DNA from: Lachnospiraceae bacterium
GTDB lineage: Bacteria > Bacillota > Clostridia > Lachnospirales > Lachnospiraceae
Direction of reading: 5' to 3'
DNA: 64,000 nt
Assembly (NCBI GenBank): GCA_021199235.1
Contig: JAJQIL010000002.1
Coordinates: forward strand, 23,335 to 87,334
In this document: piece by piece, positions 50,083 to 57,883 of the stretch
Numbering within the stretch: position 1 is the first letter of the stretch
Layout: the number at the start of each line of letters is the position of its first letter
Notes under the pieces: model-generated
Database searches by the model: none
The model's input: the letters and a program-made list of their open reading frames with translations, nothing else
What the model was told of the DNA's origin: nothing
Translations under genes and position numbers: made by a program

Positions 50083-50958
50083 ATGTCTACATATAAACTG
50101 GGCTTTATCGGCTGCGGAAACATGGGTTCCGCAATCGCGCGCTCTGCTGTGCACACGGTGGAGGCGTCGCAGATCCTGCTTGCAAACAGGACGCCTTCAA
50201 AAGCAGAAGCGCTCGCTTCCGAACTTGGTGCGGATACCGGCACGAATGAGGATATTGCAGACAAATGCAGCTATATTTTTCTGGGCGTAAAGCCGCAGAT
50301 GATGGAAGAGATGCTGAAGCCGCTCCAGGGTATTTTTGCAGAGCGATTTCAACATACAAAAACAACTGGCAGCCGGACAGGCTCATCAGAAAAAACGGCC
50401 GGAGAAACAACTATTTGCACGGAAGGTTTTGTCCTTGTCACGATGGCTGCCGGACTTTCCATTGCGGATATCCAGCGGATGGCGGGCGGCGCTTATCCGG
50501 TGATCCGCATCATGCCGAATACACCTGTGTCTATCGGAAAGGGCATGACACTTGCCTGTGCGTCGCCGGAAGTGGGCGAGGCGGTGATCTGTGAATTTGG
50601 AAAGCTGATGTCAGCTTCCGGTCGGCTCGATTTTATTCCGGAAAATCTGATCGATGCGGCCAGCGCTTTATCCGGCTGCGGGCCGGCCTATGTCTGTCTG
50701 TTTATCGAGGCACTCGCGGATGGCGCGGTGGAGTGCGGTCTGCCAAGGGCAAAGGCACTGGAATATGCCTGCCAGACACTCGTCGGCTCGGCATCCCTGG
50801 TATTGGAGAGCGGCAGTCATCCGGGGGCGTTGAAGGATGCAGTCTGCTCACCGGGAGGAACAACGATCGCGGGTGTGCACGCACTCGAGCGCGGAGGATT
50901 TCGCTGTGCGGCGATGGACGCAGTAAAAGCAGCGTATGATAAAACCAGGAATATGTAA
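50083..50958 (+). CDS. proC: Pyrroline-5-carboxylate reductase with a loop insertion
   Basis: 291 residues, about 25 longer than usual. Rossmann start LGFIGCGNMGSAIARSAV, then ILLANRTPSKAEAL, IRIMPNTPVSIGKGMTL, ALSGCGPAYVCLFIEALADG, and the C-terminal CSPGGTTIAGVHALERGGFR. These are the ProC hallmarks. The extra residues (around FQHTKTTGSRTGSSEKTAGE) fall between the beta-strand with FLGVKPQ and VTMAAGLSI, a surface loop. It makes proline from pyrroline-5-carboxylate with NAD(P)H. Third gene of the pro operon. Confidence 0.95.
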   Translation: MSTYKLGFIGCGNMGSAIARSAVHTVEASQILLANRTPSKAEALASELGADTGTNEDIADKCSYIFLGVKPQMMEEMLKPLQGIFAERFQHTKTTGSRTGSSEKTAGETTICTEGFVLVTMAAGLSIADIQRMAGGAYPVIRIMPNTPVSIGKGMTLACASPEVGEAVICEFGKLMSASGRLDFIPENLIDAASALSGCGPAYVCLFIEALADGAVECGLPRAKALEYACQTLVGSASLVLESGSHPGALKDAVCSPGGTTIAGVHALERGGFRCAAMDAVKAAYDKTRNM

Positions 50959-51059
50959 GAACTGTGTGTACGCGGTATTTGGCAGATATAGTTTTCATAT
51001 AGAAACGGAGATATACCGTTTTGAGTTTTTTACATAGTCAATGAAAGGGGGATAATTCT

Positions 51060-51638
51060 ATGCCAGGAAGAACAGGCGGAGGACATTCCGGAGGGCGCCA
51101 GGGTGGCGGCTCCGGAAGAAGCGGCGGAGGTCCATCCGGCGGGAGCAGCCGTGGAATGGGAGGTCCGACCGGCGGGAGCAGCCGTGGAATGGGAGGCCCG
51201 TCAGGCGGGAGCAGCCGTGGAACGGGAGGTCCGTCCGGTGGAAGTAACCGTGGAATGGGTGGCCCGTCAGGCGGAAGCAGCCGCGGAATGGGAGGTCCGA
51301 CCGGCGGGAGCAGCCGCGGGATGACAGGCGGCCGTCCGGCAGGAGTTCCGGGCGGGGCAGGACATGCTCCGGGACGGCAGGCGCCGATGCCGCATGGCGG
51401 TATGCGCAGACGTCCGCAGCATCCTCCGATGATGCCGTTTGGCATGCGTGACGTGCCGGGTATGCGGATGGGGTATGATGATTCGTGGAGAGTTTTTACC
51501 GCCCTTGAGGCTCTGATGAACGGATCACGAGATATGAGGCTGATGATGCTCGTAGAGAGATTCTTTGGAAGACGTTTTGCTCCCCATGAATATGCGGATC
51601 TGTATTACTGGATGCGCGATTATATGAGGATGTGGTGA
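51060..51638 (+). CDS. Gly/Ser/Arg-rich RGG-repeat protein with a small C-terminal domain
   Basis: 192 residues; ATG behind GAAAGGGGGATAATTCT. Residues about 1-100 are low complexity: a unit GGPSGGSSRGM (33 bp, 11 residues) recurs about six times with small changes (SGG/TGG, SSRG/SNRG), then G, P, R and M-rich sequence. From about residue 135 a normal folded segment follows (DSWRVFTALEALMNGSRDMR, VERFFGRRFAPHEYADLYYW). No signal peptide or membrane segment, so it is probably cytosolic. RGG-like repeats bind RNA or drive phase separation in other proteins, but this is analogy only. It sits alone between proC and an AAA gene. Confidence 0.8.
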   Translation: MPGRTGGGHSGGRQGGGSGRSGGGPSGGSSRGMGGPTGGSSRGMGGPSGGSSRGTGGPSGGSNRGMGGPSGGSSRGMGGPTGGSSRGMTGGRPAGVPGGAGHAPGRQAPMPHGGMRRRPQHPPMMPFGMRDVPGMRMGYDDSWRVFTALEALMNGSRDMRLMMLVERFFGRRFAPHEYADLYYWMRDYMRMW

Positions 51639-51679
51639 TTTTTATTGCTGATGGAATACAATAATATACGACAAACGGG

Positions 51680-51708
51680 AAGTTTTTGCATTATATATGC
51701 AAAAACTT
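51680..51708. promoter_or_regulatory. Perfect 11-bp palindrome upstream of the AAA/DUF4143 gene
   Basis: AAGTTTTTGCA (51680-51690) and TGCAAAAACTT (51698-51708) with a 7-base centre. It abuts the -35 box at 51710, so it fits an operator; it could also be an RNA hairpin ending the upstream gene. Confidence 0.55.
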
Positions 51709-51709
51709 C

Positions 51710-51738
51710 TTGATAATTTGGGATTTTTTGCATATACT
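51710..51738 (+). promoter_or_regulatory. Putative promoter of the first AAA/DUF4143 gene
   Basis: TTGATA (51710-51715), a 17-bp spacer and TATACT (51733-51738). Confidence 0.6.
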
Positions 51739-51783
51739 ATAATCAAATTCGAGCAGGAAATGGCCAGGAAAAGGTGGATAGAT

Positions 51784-52986
51784 ATGCAGATTGTTCGTCA
51801 GGAATATTTTCAGAGAGTTGTCAGCTACAGAGATAAGAAAATAATTAAGGTGATTACCGGTGTAAGACGGTGCGGCAAGTCAACTCTTCTTCAGATGTTC
51901 AGGGATTATCTCCTTGCTGATGGAGTTGAAGAAGGGCAGATCATCAGTATAAACTTCGAAGACTTTGAATATGAACGGCTTTGTGATCCTGGAGAGTTGT
52001 ATCAATATATCAAAGAACGAATTCTTCCCGGCAGGAGAATGTATCTGATTTTGGATGAGATTCAGAATGTAAGGGATTTCCAACGGGTCATTGACAGTTT
52101 TTTTATCAGGGATTATATCGATATCTATATCACTGGCTCAAATTCCCGAATGCTTTCGGGTGAACTTGCAACATTGCTTACCGGCAGGTATGTTCAGATA
52201 GAGATGCTTCCTTTTTCGTTTTCGGAATTTGTTCAGATCCATCAGATGGAAGATAATCTGGAGCGGGCATATCAACAATATATTGAGACAAGCTCTTTTC
52301 CATTTGTAGCTGAGCTGGGATCAGATCGAAACCAGATTTACGATTATCTGAAGAGCATTTATAATACGATCATTCTGAAAGACATCGTAGCGCGAAAAAA
52401 ATTTCCGGATGTCATGATGCTGGAAAGTGTCATTCGATTTTTAGCTGACAATATTGGAAATCCTTTATCTGTAAAAAAAATCAGTGATACGATGACTTCG
52501 GGTGGAAGAAAAATAAATGTTCGAACTGTAGAATCCTATATTACTGCTTTTATGGAATCGTATATTATTTACCAGGCAAAACGATATGATATTAAGGGAA
52601 AACAATATTTAAAAACACTGGAAAAATATTATATGGTAGATATCGGCCTGCGCAATGCGATGCTTGGAAGCAGCGGACAGGCTGATACCGGACATATTCT
52701 GGAAAATGTGGTTTATCTTGAACTGCTTCGGCGTGGATATGAGGTTTACGTTGGAAAAGCTGATAATCTGGAAATTGACTTTGTGGCTATAAAAGCGGAT
52801 GGCAGGATCTATATTCAGGTTTCGGCTACGGTCAGGGATGCAGGTACATTGGAACGTGAATTAAAACCGCTGCAAATGCTTCGGGATCATTATCCAAAAT
52901 ATATTTTGACATTAGATGTAGATCCTCCGGCAGATTATGAGGGGATACGCAGAGAAAATGTTTTGGATTACCTGATGAGAAAGTGA
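51784..52986 (+). CDS. AAA_14/DUF4143 ATPase (first copy)
   Basis: 400 residues from the ATG at 51784 behind AAAAGGTGG; upstream in-frame ATGs overlap the promoter. Walker A GVRRCGKSTLL (about residues 22-32), Walker B MYLILDEIQNV, and sensor region YITGSNSRMLSGE. These match the AAA_14 domain. The C-terminal DUF4143 part ends with a PD-(D/E)XK-like motif (LEIDFVAIKADGRIYIQVS). The family is abundant in anaerobes; its job is unproven and proposals include DNA-linked or toxin-antitoxin-like roles. AT-richer than the neighbouring pro and pepT genes, suggesting transfer. Confidence 0.88.
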   Translation: MQIVRQEYFQRVVSYRDKKIIKVITGVRRCGKSTLLQMFRDYLLADGVEEGQIISINFEDFEYERLCDPGELYQYIKERILPGRRMYLILDEIQNVRDFQRVIDSFFIRDYIDIYITGSNSRMLSGELATLLTGRYVQIEMLPFSFSEFVQIHQMEDNLERAYQQYIETSSFPFVAELGSDRNQIYDYLKSIYNTIILKDIVARKKFPDVMMLESVIRFLADNIGNPLSVKKISDTMTSGGRKINVRTVESYITAFMESYIIYQAKRYDIKGKQYLKTLEKYYMVDIGLRNAMLGSSGQADTGHILENVVYLELLRRGYEVYVGKADNLEIDFVAIKADGRIYIQVSATVRDAGTLERELKPLQMLRDHYPKYILTLDVDPPADYEGIRRENVLDYLMRK

Positions 52987-53032
52987 TATATCTGATGAAT
53001 GCATGAGATATTTTTTAAAGGAGGGCCTTGCT

Positions 53033-54379
53033 ATGCGCGCATATGAGCGTCTGCTTCAATACGTTAAAATATTCACTACCAGTGACGAGGAAAACGAGAC
53101 GGTGCCGTCCACGGCGCGGCAGCTGGATCTGGCGAAGCTTCTTGTGGGGGAGATGACAGAGCTTGGCGTCAGCCGGGCGCGGGTGGATGAAAAAGGATAT
53201 GTCTATGGAGAGATTCCGGCGACAGCCGGGTACGAACATGCGCCTGTCATCGGCTTTATCGCGCACATGGACACCGCGCCGGATTTTTGCGGGGAACAGG
53301 TATCTCCGATGGTGATTGAAAACTATGATGGGCAGGACCTTGTGCTTGGGACGAGCGGCAGGATTCTTTCTGCGAAGGATTTTCCGCATCTGCCGCAGCT
53401 GAAGGGCCGGACAGTGATCACGACGGACGGTACTACATTGCTTGGCGCGGACGATAAGGCCGGGATTGCGGAGATCCTGACGATGGCTGAGGAGATTCTT
53501 AACTCTGACGGGGATTTTACTGAACGTGCAGAAGCATTTGCAGGTAAGACTGTGAACGCAGTAAGAGAGTATCCCGGAGAAAAGGGCGAAGAGAATAACG
53601 AAGATAAGATGGTATTCCCGCATGGAAAGATCTGCCTGGCGTTCACGCCGGATGAAGAGATCGGCCGCGGGGCGGATGAATTTGATGTGCCGGGCTTTGG
53701 CGCGGACTTTGCCTACACTGTTGACGGCGGTGCGGAGAATGAGATTGAGTATGAGAATTTCAATGCCGCGGCCGCGAAAGTGAACATCCGCGGGTTTTCT
53801 GTGCATCCGGGCAGCAGCAAGGACACGATGATCAACGCTGCGCTGGTCGCCATGGAATTCAATTCCATGCTTCCCTCCGGCGATACGCCGAGAGATACGG
53901 AAGGCTATGAAGGCTTTTTTCATCTGCACAGCATGTCCGGTGATGTGTCGGAAGCCGTACTGGAATACATCGTCCGGGATCACAGCGCTGCCATGTATGA
54001 CTGCCGTCTGGAGTCGCTGCGCCACATCGCGAAGCTTTTGAATGAAAAATACGGAGAAGGTACGGTGACCCTTACCATCCGGGAGCAGTACCGCAATATG
54101 CGCGAAAAGATTGAGGACTGCATGCATCTGATCGAAAATGCAAAAAAGGCGGCCGAAGCCGCCGGACTTACCCCGGTCACTCTGCCGATCCGGGGAGGTA
54201 CAGACGGCGCGCGCCTGTCCTTTATGGGGCTTCCCTGCCCGAATCTTGGCACCGGGGCATACGCGTGTCATGGACCGTATGAGCATATCACCGCAGAAGG
54301 AATGGATGCCGTGGTATCTGTATTGAAGGGGATTGTCAGATCGTATGCAGATGCTAAGCTTACTGCCGCATCGGCTTAA
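53033..54379 (+). CDS. pepT: Peptidase T (tripeptide aminopeptidase) with an inserted loop
   Basis: 448 residues from the ATG at 53033 (AAAGGAGGGCCTTGCT). Two-zinc M20 peptidase: IAHMDTAPDF, GADDKAGIAEIL, the FTPDEEIGRGAD pair of glutamates, and VDGGAENEIEYE then a C-terminal CHGPYEHIT. It trims tripeptides in the cytosol. About 40 residues longer than usual because of an insert (ERAEAFAGKTVNAVREYPGE and following acidic residues) between TMAEEIL and KICLAFTPDEE. The end overlaps the convergent MATE gene by 20 bp. Confidence 0.94.
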   Translation: MRAYERLLQYVKIFTTSDEENETVPSTARQLDLAKLLVGEMTELGVSRARVDEKGYVYGEIPATAGYEHAPVIGFIAHMDTAPDFCGEQVSPMVIENYDGQDLVLGTSGRILSAKDFPHLPQLKGRTVITTDGTTLLGADDKAGIAEILTMAEEILNSDGDFTERAEAFAGKTVNAVREYPGEKGEENNEDKMVFPHGKICLAFTPDEEIGRGADEFDVPGFGADFAYTVDGGAENEIEYENFNAAAAKVNIRGFSVHPGSSKDTMINAALVAMEFNSMLPSGDTPRDTEGYEGFFHLHSMSGDVSEAVLEYIVRDHSAAMYDCRLESLRHIAKLLNEKYGEGTVTLTIREQYRNMREKIEDCMHLIENAKKAAEAAGLTPVTLPIRGGTDGARLSFMGLPCPNLGTGAYACHGPYEHITAEGMDAVVSVLKGIVRSYADAKLTAASA

Positions 54380-55733
54380 TCTTCTTCTTGTTGACACGCT
54401 TCAGGAAGTAGAGACCGCACAGCAGAGATACCACCTCCGCGATCGGCCAGGACAGCCATACTTTGGTGACATCTCCGGTCTGCGCAAACAGATATGCCAG
54501 CGGGAGCAGGCAGACAAGCTGACGCATAATAGAGATCACCATACTGTAGACGCTGTCGCCCATCGCCTGGAAGAACGAGGAGCAGATGACAGAGACTCCG
54601 GCCAGCAGGAAACTGAAGCTGATGGTGCGAAGAGCTGGTATGCCGATGGCGAGCATTTCATCAGACGCAGCGAAAAGCCCGAGAAGCTGACCGGGCAGCG
54701 TCTGGAAAATGATGAACGCGATTACCATGATACAGGTTGCGTAGAACATCGAAAGCTTCAGTGTTTTCATGATCCGGTCCGGCTTCTGCGCGCCGTAATT
54801 GTAGGAGATGATCGGGATCATACCATTGTTCATGCCGAACACCGGCATAAAGGCAAAGCTCTGCAGCTTGAAGTAGACACCGAACACCGCGACGGCGGTC
54901 GAAGAAAATACTACTAATATTTTATTGACACAGAAGGTCATCAGGGATCCGATCGCCACCATAACGACAGACGGGATACCGATGAAGAGGATGTTGCCGA
55001 TTGCTTTTAACTCCGGTCGGAATTTGCGGAAATCCAGATGGAGCTCGTCATTTGCCTTCTCGTTAAAAATGACCGCGAGAATGGCCGCGACAATCTGCCC
55101 GATCACAGTTGCTGCCGCCGCGCCTTTGATACCCATCTTCGGGAAAATTCCGATACCAAAGATCAGCACCGGATCCATGATGATATTGATGATCGCGCCG
55201 GTGCCCTGTGTGAACATGGTATAAATCGTCTTGCCGGTCGACTGGAGCAGCCGCTCGTAGATGACTTCAATGTAAACACCGAAGCTGGCGCACATAATGA
55301 TAGTAAGATAATCATGGCCGTACTGTGTGATCTCTTCCGAGGCTCCCTGCGCAACAAAAAAGACTTTTGTAATCGTCAGCCCCAGTATCAGAAACAGCAG
55401 GTAGCCGCAGAGAGCGAGAAATACGCCGTGCATGGCCATGCGGTTGGCGGTATCTGTTCTTTTCTCACCGAGCGCCCTGGAAACCAGCGCGTTCATACCG
55501 ACGGCGATACCGGTCGCCAGTCCGATCAGAAGGTTCTGCATCGGGAATGCCATCGAAACGGCTGTGAGCGCATCCTCACTGATCCTCGACACGAAAATAC
55601 TGTCTACGACATTATAGAGCGCCTGCACGAGCATGGAGATCATCATCGGCAGCGCCATTGTCACCAGAAGCCGGTTTACCGGCATGACGCCCATCTTGTT
55701 TTCTTCAGTTGTGATTGTCTGTTCTTTACTCAA
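54360..55733 (-). CDS. MATE family multidrug/sodium antiporter
   Basis: 457 residues with twelve hydrophobic segments. The opening MALPMMISMLVQALYNVVDS and GLATGIAVGMNALVSRALGE are typical of MATE (DinF/MepA-like) exporters, as is the FGMNNGMIPIISYNYGAQ segment in the second half. It would extrude cationic drugs or metabolites. The start at 55733 has GGAGGGATGAGATTT upstream of the ATG. It converges on pepT with a 20-bp overlap of 3' ends. Confidence 0.92.
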   Translation of the reverse strand: MSKEQTITTEENKMGVMPVNRLLVTMALPMMISMLVQALYNVVDSIFVSRISEDALTAVSMAFPMQNLLIGLATGIAVGMNALVSRALGEKRTDTANRMAMHGVFLALCGYLLFLILGLTITKVFFVAQGASEEITQYGHDYLTIIMCASFGVYIEVIYERLLQSTGKTIYTMFTQGTGAIINIIMDPVLIFGIGIFPKMGIKGAAAATVIGQIVAAILAVIFNEKANDELHLDFRKFRPELKAIGNILFIGIPSVVMVAIGSLMTFCVNKILVVFSSTAVAVFGVYFKLQSFAFMPVFGMNNGMIPIISYNYGAQKPDRIMKTLKLSMFYATCIMVIAFIIFQTLPGQLLGLFAASDEMLAIGIPALRTISFSFLLAGVSVICSSFFQAMGDSVYSMVISIMRQLVCLLPLAYLFAQTGDVTKVWLSWPIAEVVSLLCGLYFLKRVNKKKIKPMRQ

Positions 55734-55954
55734 ATCTCATCCCTCCGTAATCCTTTATCCTGTAAGCGTACGGGGGAAATTATATAGCATGATTTTTAAA
55801 ACGTCAACTGTCATATTATTTTCATTTATATGGCTGTCAGGGGGCGGTGGATTTTTGCCTTGAGAAACCAATTGCTGTCTATCGAAAAGCAGCGCAGTCG
55901 CTCTATGAGTGTAGGTTCGAGGCGCTGATGGAAAAACTGCAAATTGTTGGCTGA
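55734..55954. other. Gap before the 23-bp repeats; possible coding remnant
   Basis: This stretch holds the MATE gene's upstream region and AT-rich sequence. At about 55877-55953 a short open frame reads AVYRKAAQSLYECRFEALME and then EKLQIVG-like residues before a stop. It looks like the tail of a lost gene, but the family cannot be named. Confidence 0.35.
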
Positions 55955-56115
55955 AATCTATCGGAATAAAAACTCAAAATCTATCCGAATAAAAATTTAG
56001 AATTTATCAGAATGAGAACTCAGAATCTATCCGAATGAAAATTCTGAATTTATCAGAATGAAAATTCAGAATCCATCCGAATGAGATTGACAAATCTGTC
56101 TGAATAGAGGTACAA
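55955..56115 (+). repeat. Seven tandem 23-bp repeats (iteron-like operator array)
   Basis: Units begin at 55955, 55978, 56001, 56024, 56047, 56070 and 56093, exactly 23 bp apart. Cores alternate between CTATCCGAAT-like and TTATCAGAAT-like forms, each followed by AAAAN or GAAAATTC. The seventh unit fills the spacer of the promoter at 56087-56116. Confidence 0.88.
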
Positions 56116-56116
56116 T
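56087..56116 (+). promoter_or_regulatory. Strong promoter carrying the last 23-bp repeat in its spacer
   Basis: TTGACA (56087-56092), an 18-bp spacer and TACAAT (56111-56116), 33 bases before the gene start. A protein bound to the repeats would cover this promoter. Confidence 0.75.
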
Positions 56117-56149
56117 GCAGGAAATAAACAGTTTCCGGGAGTGCGTGCC

Positions 56150-57424
56150 ATGAAGAATGAAGCATACAAACATCGAATAATTGATGAGACAGCAGAACAG
56201 TATTTGAATGCTTTTGGCGCAGTTTGCATCGAAGGCCCCAAGTGGTGCGGTAAAACCTGGACGTCCCGTTTTCATTGTAACAGCGAATATCTTGTTGGGA
56301 ATCCTGACAACAATTTTCAAAACAGACAGCTTGCTGAAATGTCTCCTTCTATCATTCTCCCGGGGGATGTTCCAAGAATGATAGATGAATGGCAGGAGGT
56401 GCCTCCAATATGGGATGCTGTAAGATATGAGGTTGATAAACGTGGAGCTAAGGGTCAGTTTATCCTGACCGGTTCCTCTACGCCGAAGATGAAGGGCATT
56501 CTGCATAGCGGAGCCGGAAGAATTGGCAGACTGCGTATGTATACAATGTCCTTATATGAAGCCGGCCGTTCCTCTGGTAAGGTGTCGCTGAAAGATCTTT
56601 GTGACGGGAAATTAGAAACGGCCATCACTGGTGAGGTCGATTTATATAGCCTTGTTGACAATATCATTCGCGGCGGCTGGCCCGGGAATCAGGACTTGCC
56701 GCTGAAAGAGGCTGCTCTGCTTCCTGTCGAATATATGAACGCTGTAGTCGAGGATGAGGTTCACCGTATTGATGGAATACAAAGGGACAAGCACAAGGTC
56801 ATGCTTCTGCTTCGTTCACTTGCGAGAAATGAGACTACTACAGCCACAAATAAATTATTGAAGAATGATGTAAAAAGTGTAGATGATGAAGATATTGATA
56901 TCAATACAATTGCGACCTACCTTGATATTTTCGACCGCTTGTTTTTAACAGAGAATCAGGAGCCGTTTTCTTCTAATATTCGTTCATCTGTACGGGTAAA
57001 ACAGGCAGAAAAGAGACATTTTACGGATCCATCCCTTGCCTGTGCCCTGCTAAGAGCAACGCCTGAAAGGCTGATGGGGGATTTGAATACCTTTAGTTTC
57101 CTGTTTGAAGCATTGTGTGAAAGAGATCTGCGCATTTATGCAGAATCTTTTGGAGCCAGATTATATCATTTTCAAGACTATGCGAACCGTGAAATTGATG
57201 CGGTTATTGAGCTTGATAATGGTGACTGGTGTGCATTTGAGATTAAGCTTGGGGCGAACAAAATTGACGAAGGCGCAGAGAACCTGAATAAAATTAAAAC
57301 AAAACTCATGAATGATGGCGGAAAGCCTCCCAGGGTCTGCTGTGTTATTTGTGGCCTCACAAATGCTGCTTATCAAAGAGAAGATGGCGTTTTTGTTGTG
57401 CCAATAACGGCGCTTAAAAACTAA
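56150..57424 (+). CDS. AAA_14/DUF4143 ATPase (second, diverged copy)
   Basis: 424 residues from the ATG at 56150 (a GTG at 56141 is also open). Walker A GPKWCGKTWT, a Walker B-like RMIDEWQEVP, and sensor FILTGSSTPK. Its end has a PD-(D/E)XK-like motif: REIDAVIELDNGDWCAFEIK, then LGANKIDEGAENL. Only distantly similar to the copy at 51784. The protein belongs to the DUF4143 family of predicted ATP-dependent nucleases or regulators. A 161-bp array of 23-bp repeats ends inside its promoter, so tight repression, perhaps autoregulation, is likely. Confidence 0.88.
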   Translation: MKNEAYKHRIIDETAEQYLNAFGAVCIEGPKWCGKTWTSRFHCNSEYLVGNPDNNFQNRQLAEMSPSIILPGDVPRMIDEWQEVPPIWDAVRYEVDKRGAKGQFILTGSSTPKMKGILHSGAGRIGRLRMYTMSLYEAGRSSGKVSLKDLCDGKLETAITGEVDLYSLVDNIIRGGWPGNQDLPLKEAALLPVEYMNAVVEDEVHRIDGIQRDKHKVMLLLRSLARNETTTATNKLLKNDVKSVDDEDIDINTIATYLDIFDRLFLTENQEPFSSNIRSSVRVKQAEKRHFTDPSLACALLRATPERLMGDLNTFSFLFEALCERDLRIYAESFGARLYHFQDYANREIDAVIELDNGDWCAFEIKLGANKIDEGAENLNKIKTKLMNDGGKPPRVCCVICGLTNAAYQREDGVFVVPITALKN

Positions 57425-57493
57425 CTATACGTAAAACGGTGGGGGGATCGTAACAGAAATAGCGCATGGTGGAAGTGCTGAGGGAGAAGGCAG

Positions 57494-57631
57494 TCAACGA
57501 TCTTTCGTGAACATGGCAATATCCTCCAGCCGACAGTCTAAAATCTGACAAAGCATATCAAGCGTATGCGTCGAGACATTCTCATTCGCCCGCAGGCGGG
57601 AGAGCTGTCCGGCGGATACGCCGTCTTTACA
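57494..57631 (-). pseudogene. 3' remnant of a Cro/CI-type HTH regulator
   Basis: On the minus strand CKDGVSAGQLSRLRANENVS followed by THTLDMLCQILDCRLEDIAMF matches the second half of an XRE-family HTH domain of the small clostridial type. The N-terminal half is missing; the frame runs upstream into unrelated sequence. Confidence 0.7.
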
Positions 57632-57654
57632 AGGTCGTACCGTATTCCGGAAGT

Positions 57655-57771
57655 ACGGTGAGTACCGGGACGACGAAAACGACGGTTCGCCTGACCGCAG
57701 TGAAGCTCTCCAGCGTGAAAAATTCTGCTTCAAAGAAGATTACAGTACATGGAGCAGCAAAAAATCAGTGA
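57655..57771 (+). pseudogene. Remnant of a surface-protein repeat domain end
   Basis: In the plus-strand frame VRLTAVKLSSVKNSASKKIT is followed by VHGAAKNQ and a stop. This resembles the junction between fibronectin-III-like repeats in Lachnospiraceae surface proteins. It abuts the HTH remnant, so this 460-bp gap (57425-57883) is a junction of gene debris. Boundaries are approximate. Confidence 0.4.
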
Positions 57772-57813
57772 AAGTGAAGAAATAGATCACAAAGGATAAG
57801 TGACAGTAAATGA

Positions 57814-57848
57814 GAAACGGCTGCCAGATATTGCCCGGCAGCCGTTTC
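57814..57848. terminator. Long hairpin, terminator-like, copy 1
   Basis: GAAACGGCTGCC (57814-57825) pairs perfectly with GGCAGCCGTTTC (57837-57848). A related hairpin lies at 60924-60968. It sits just downstream of the minus-strand nuclease gene (57884). Confidence 0.6.
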
Positions 57849-57883
57849 GATAGAATCAGTCTTTCAAAGAGTGATTATTTACG

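Noticed and set aside
53015..54397. 460-codon open frame on the minus strand
   Set aside because: Antisense to pepT, whose zinc-site motifs are clear; the minus frame has no recognisable domain.
55955..56115. 23-bp repeats considered as a CRISPR array
   Set aside because: The units are directly adjacent with no unique spacers between them, and no cas genes are nearby.
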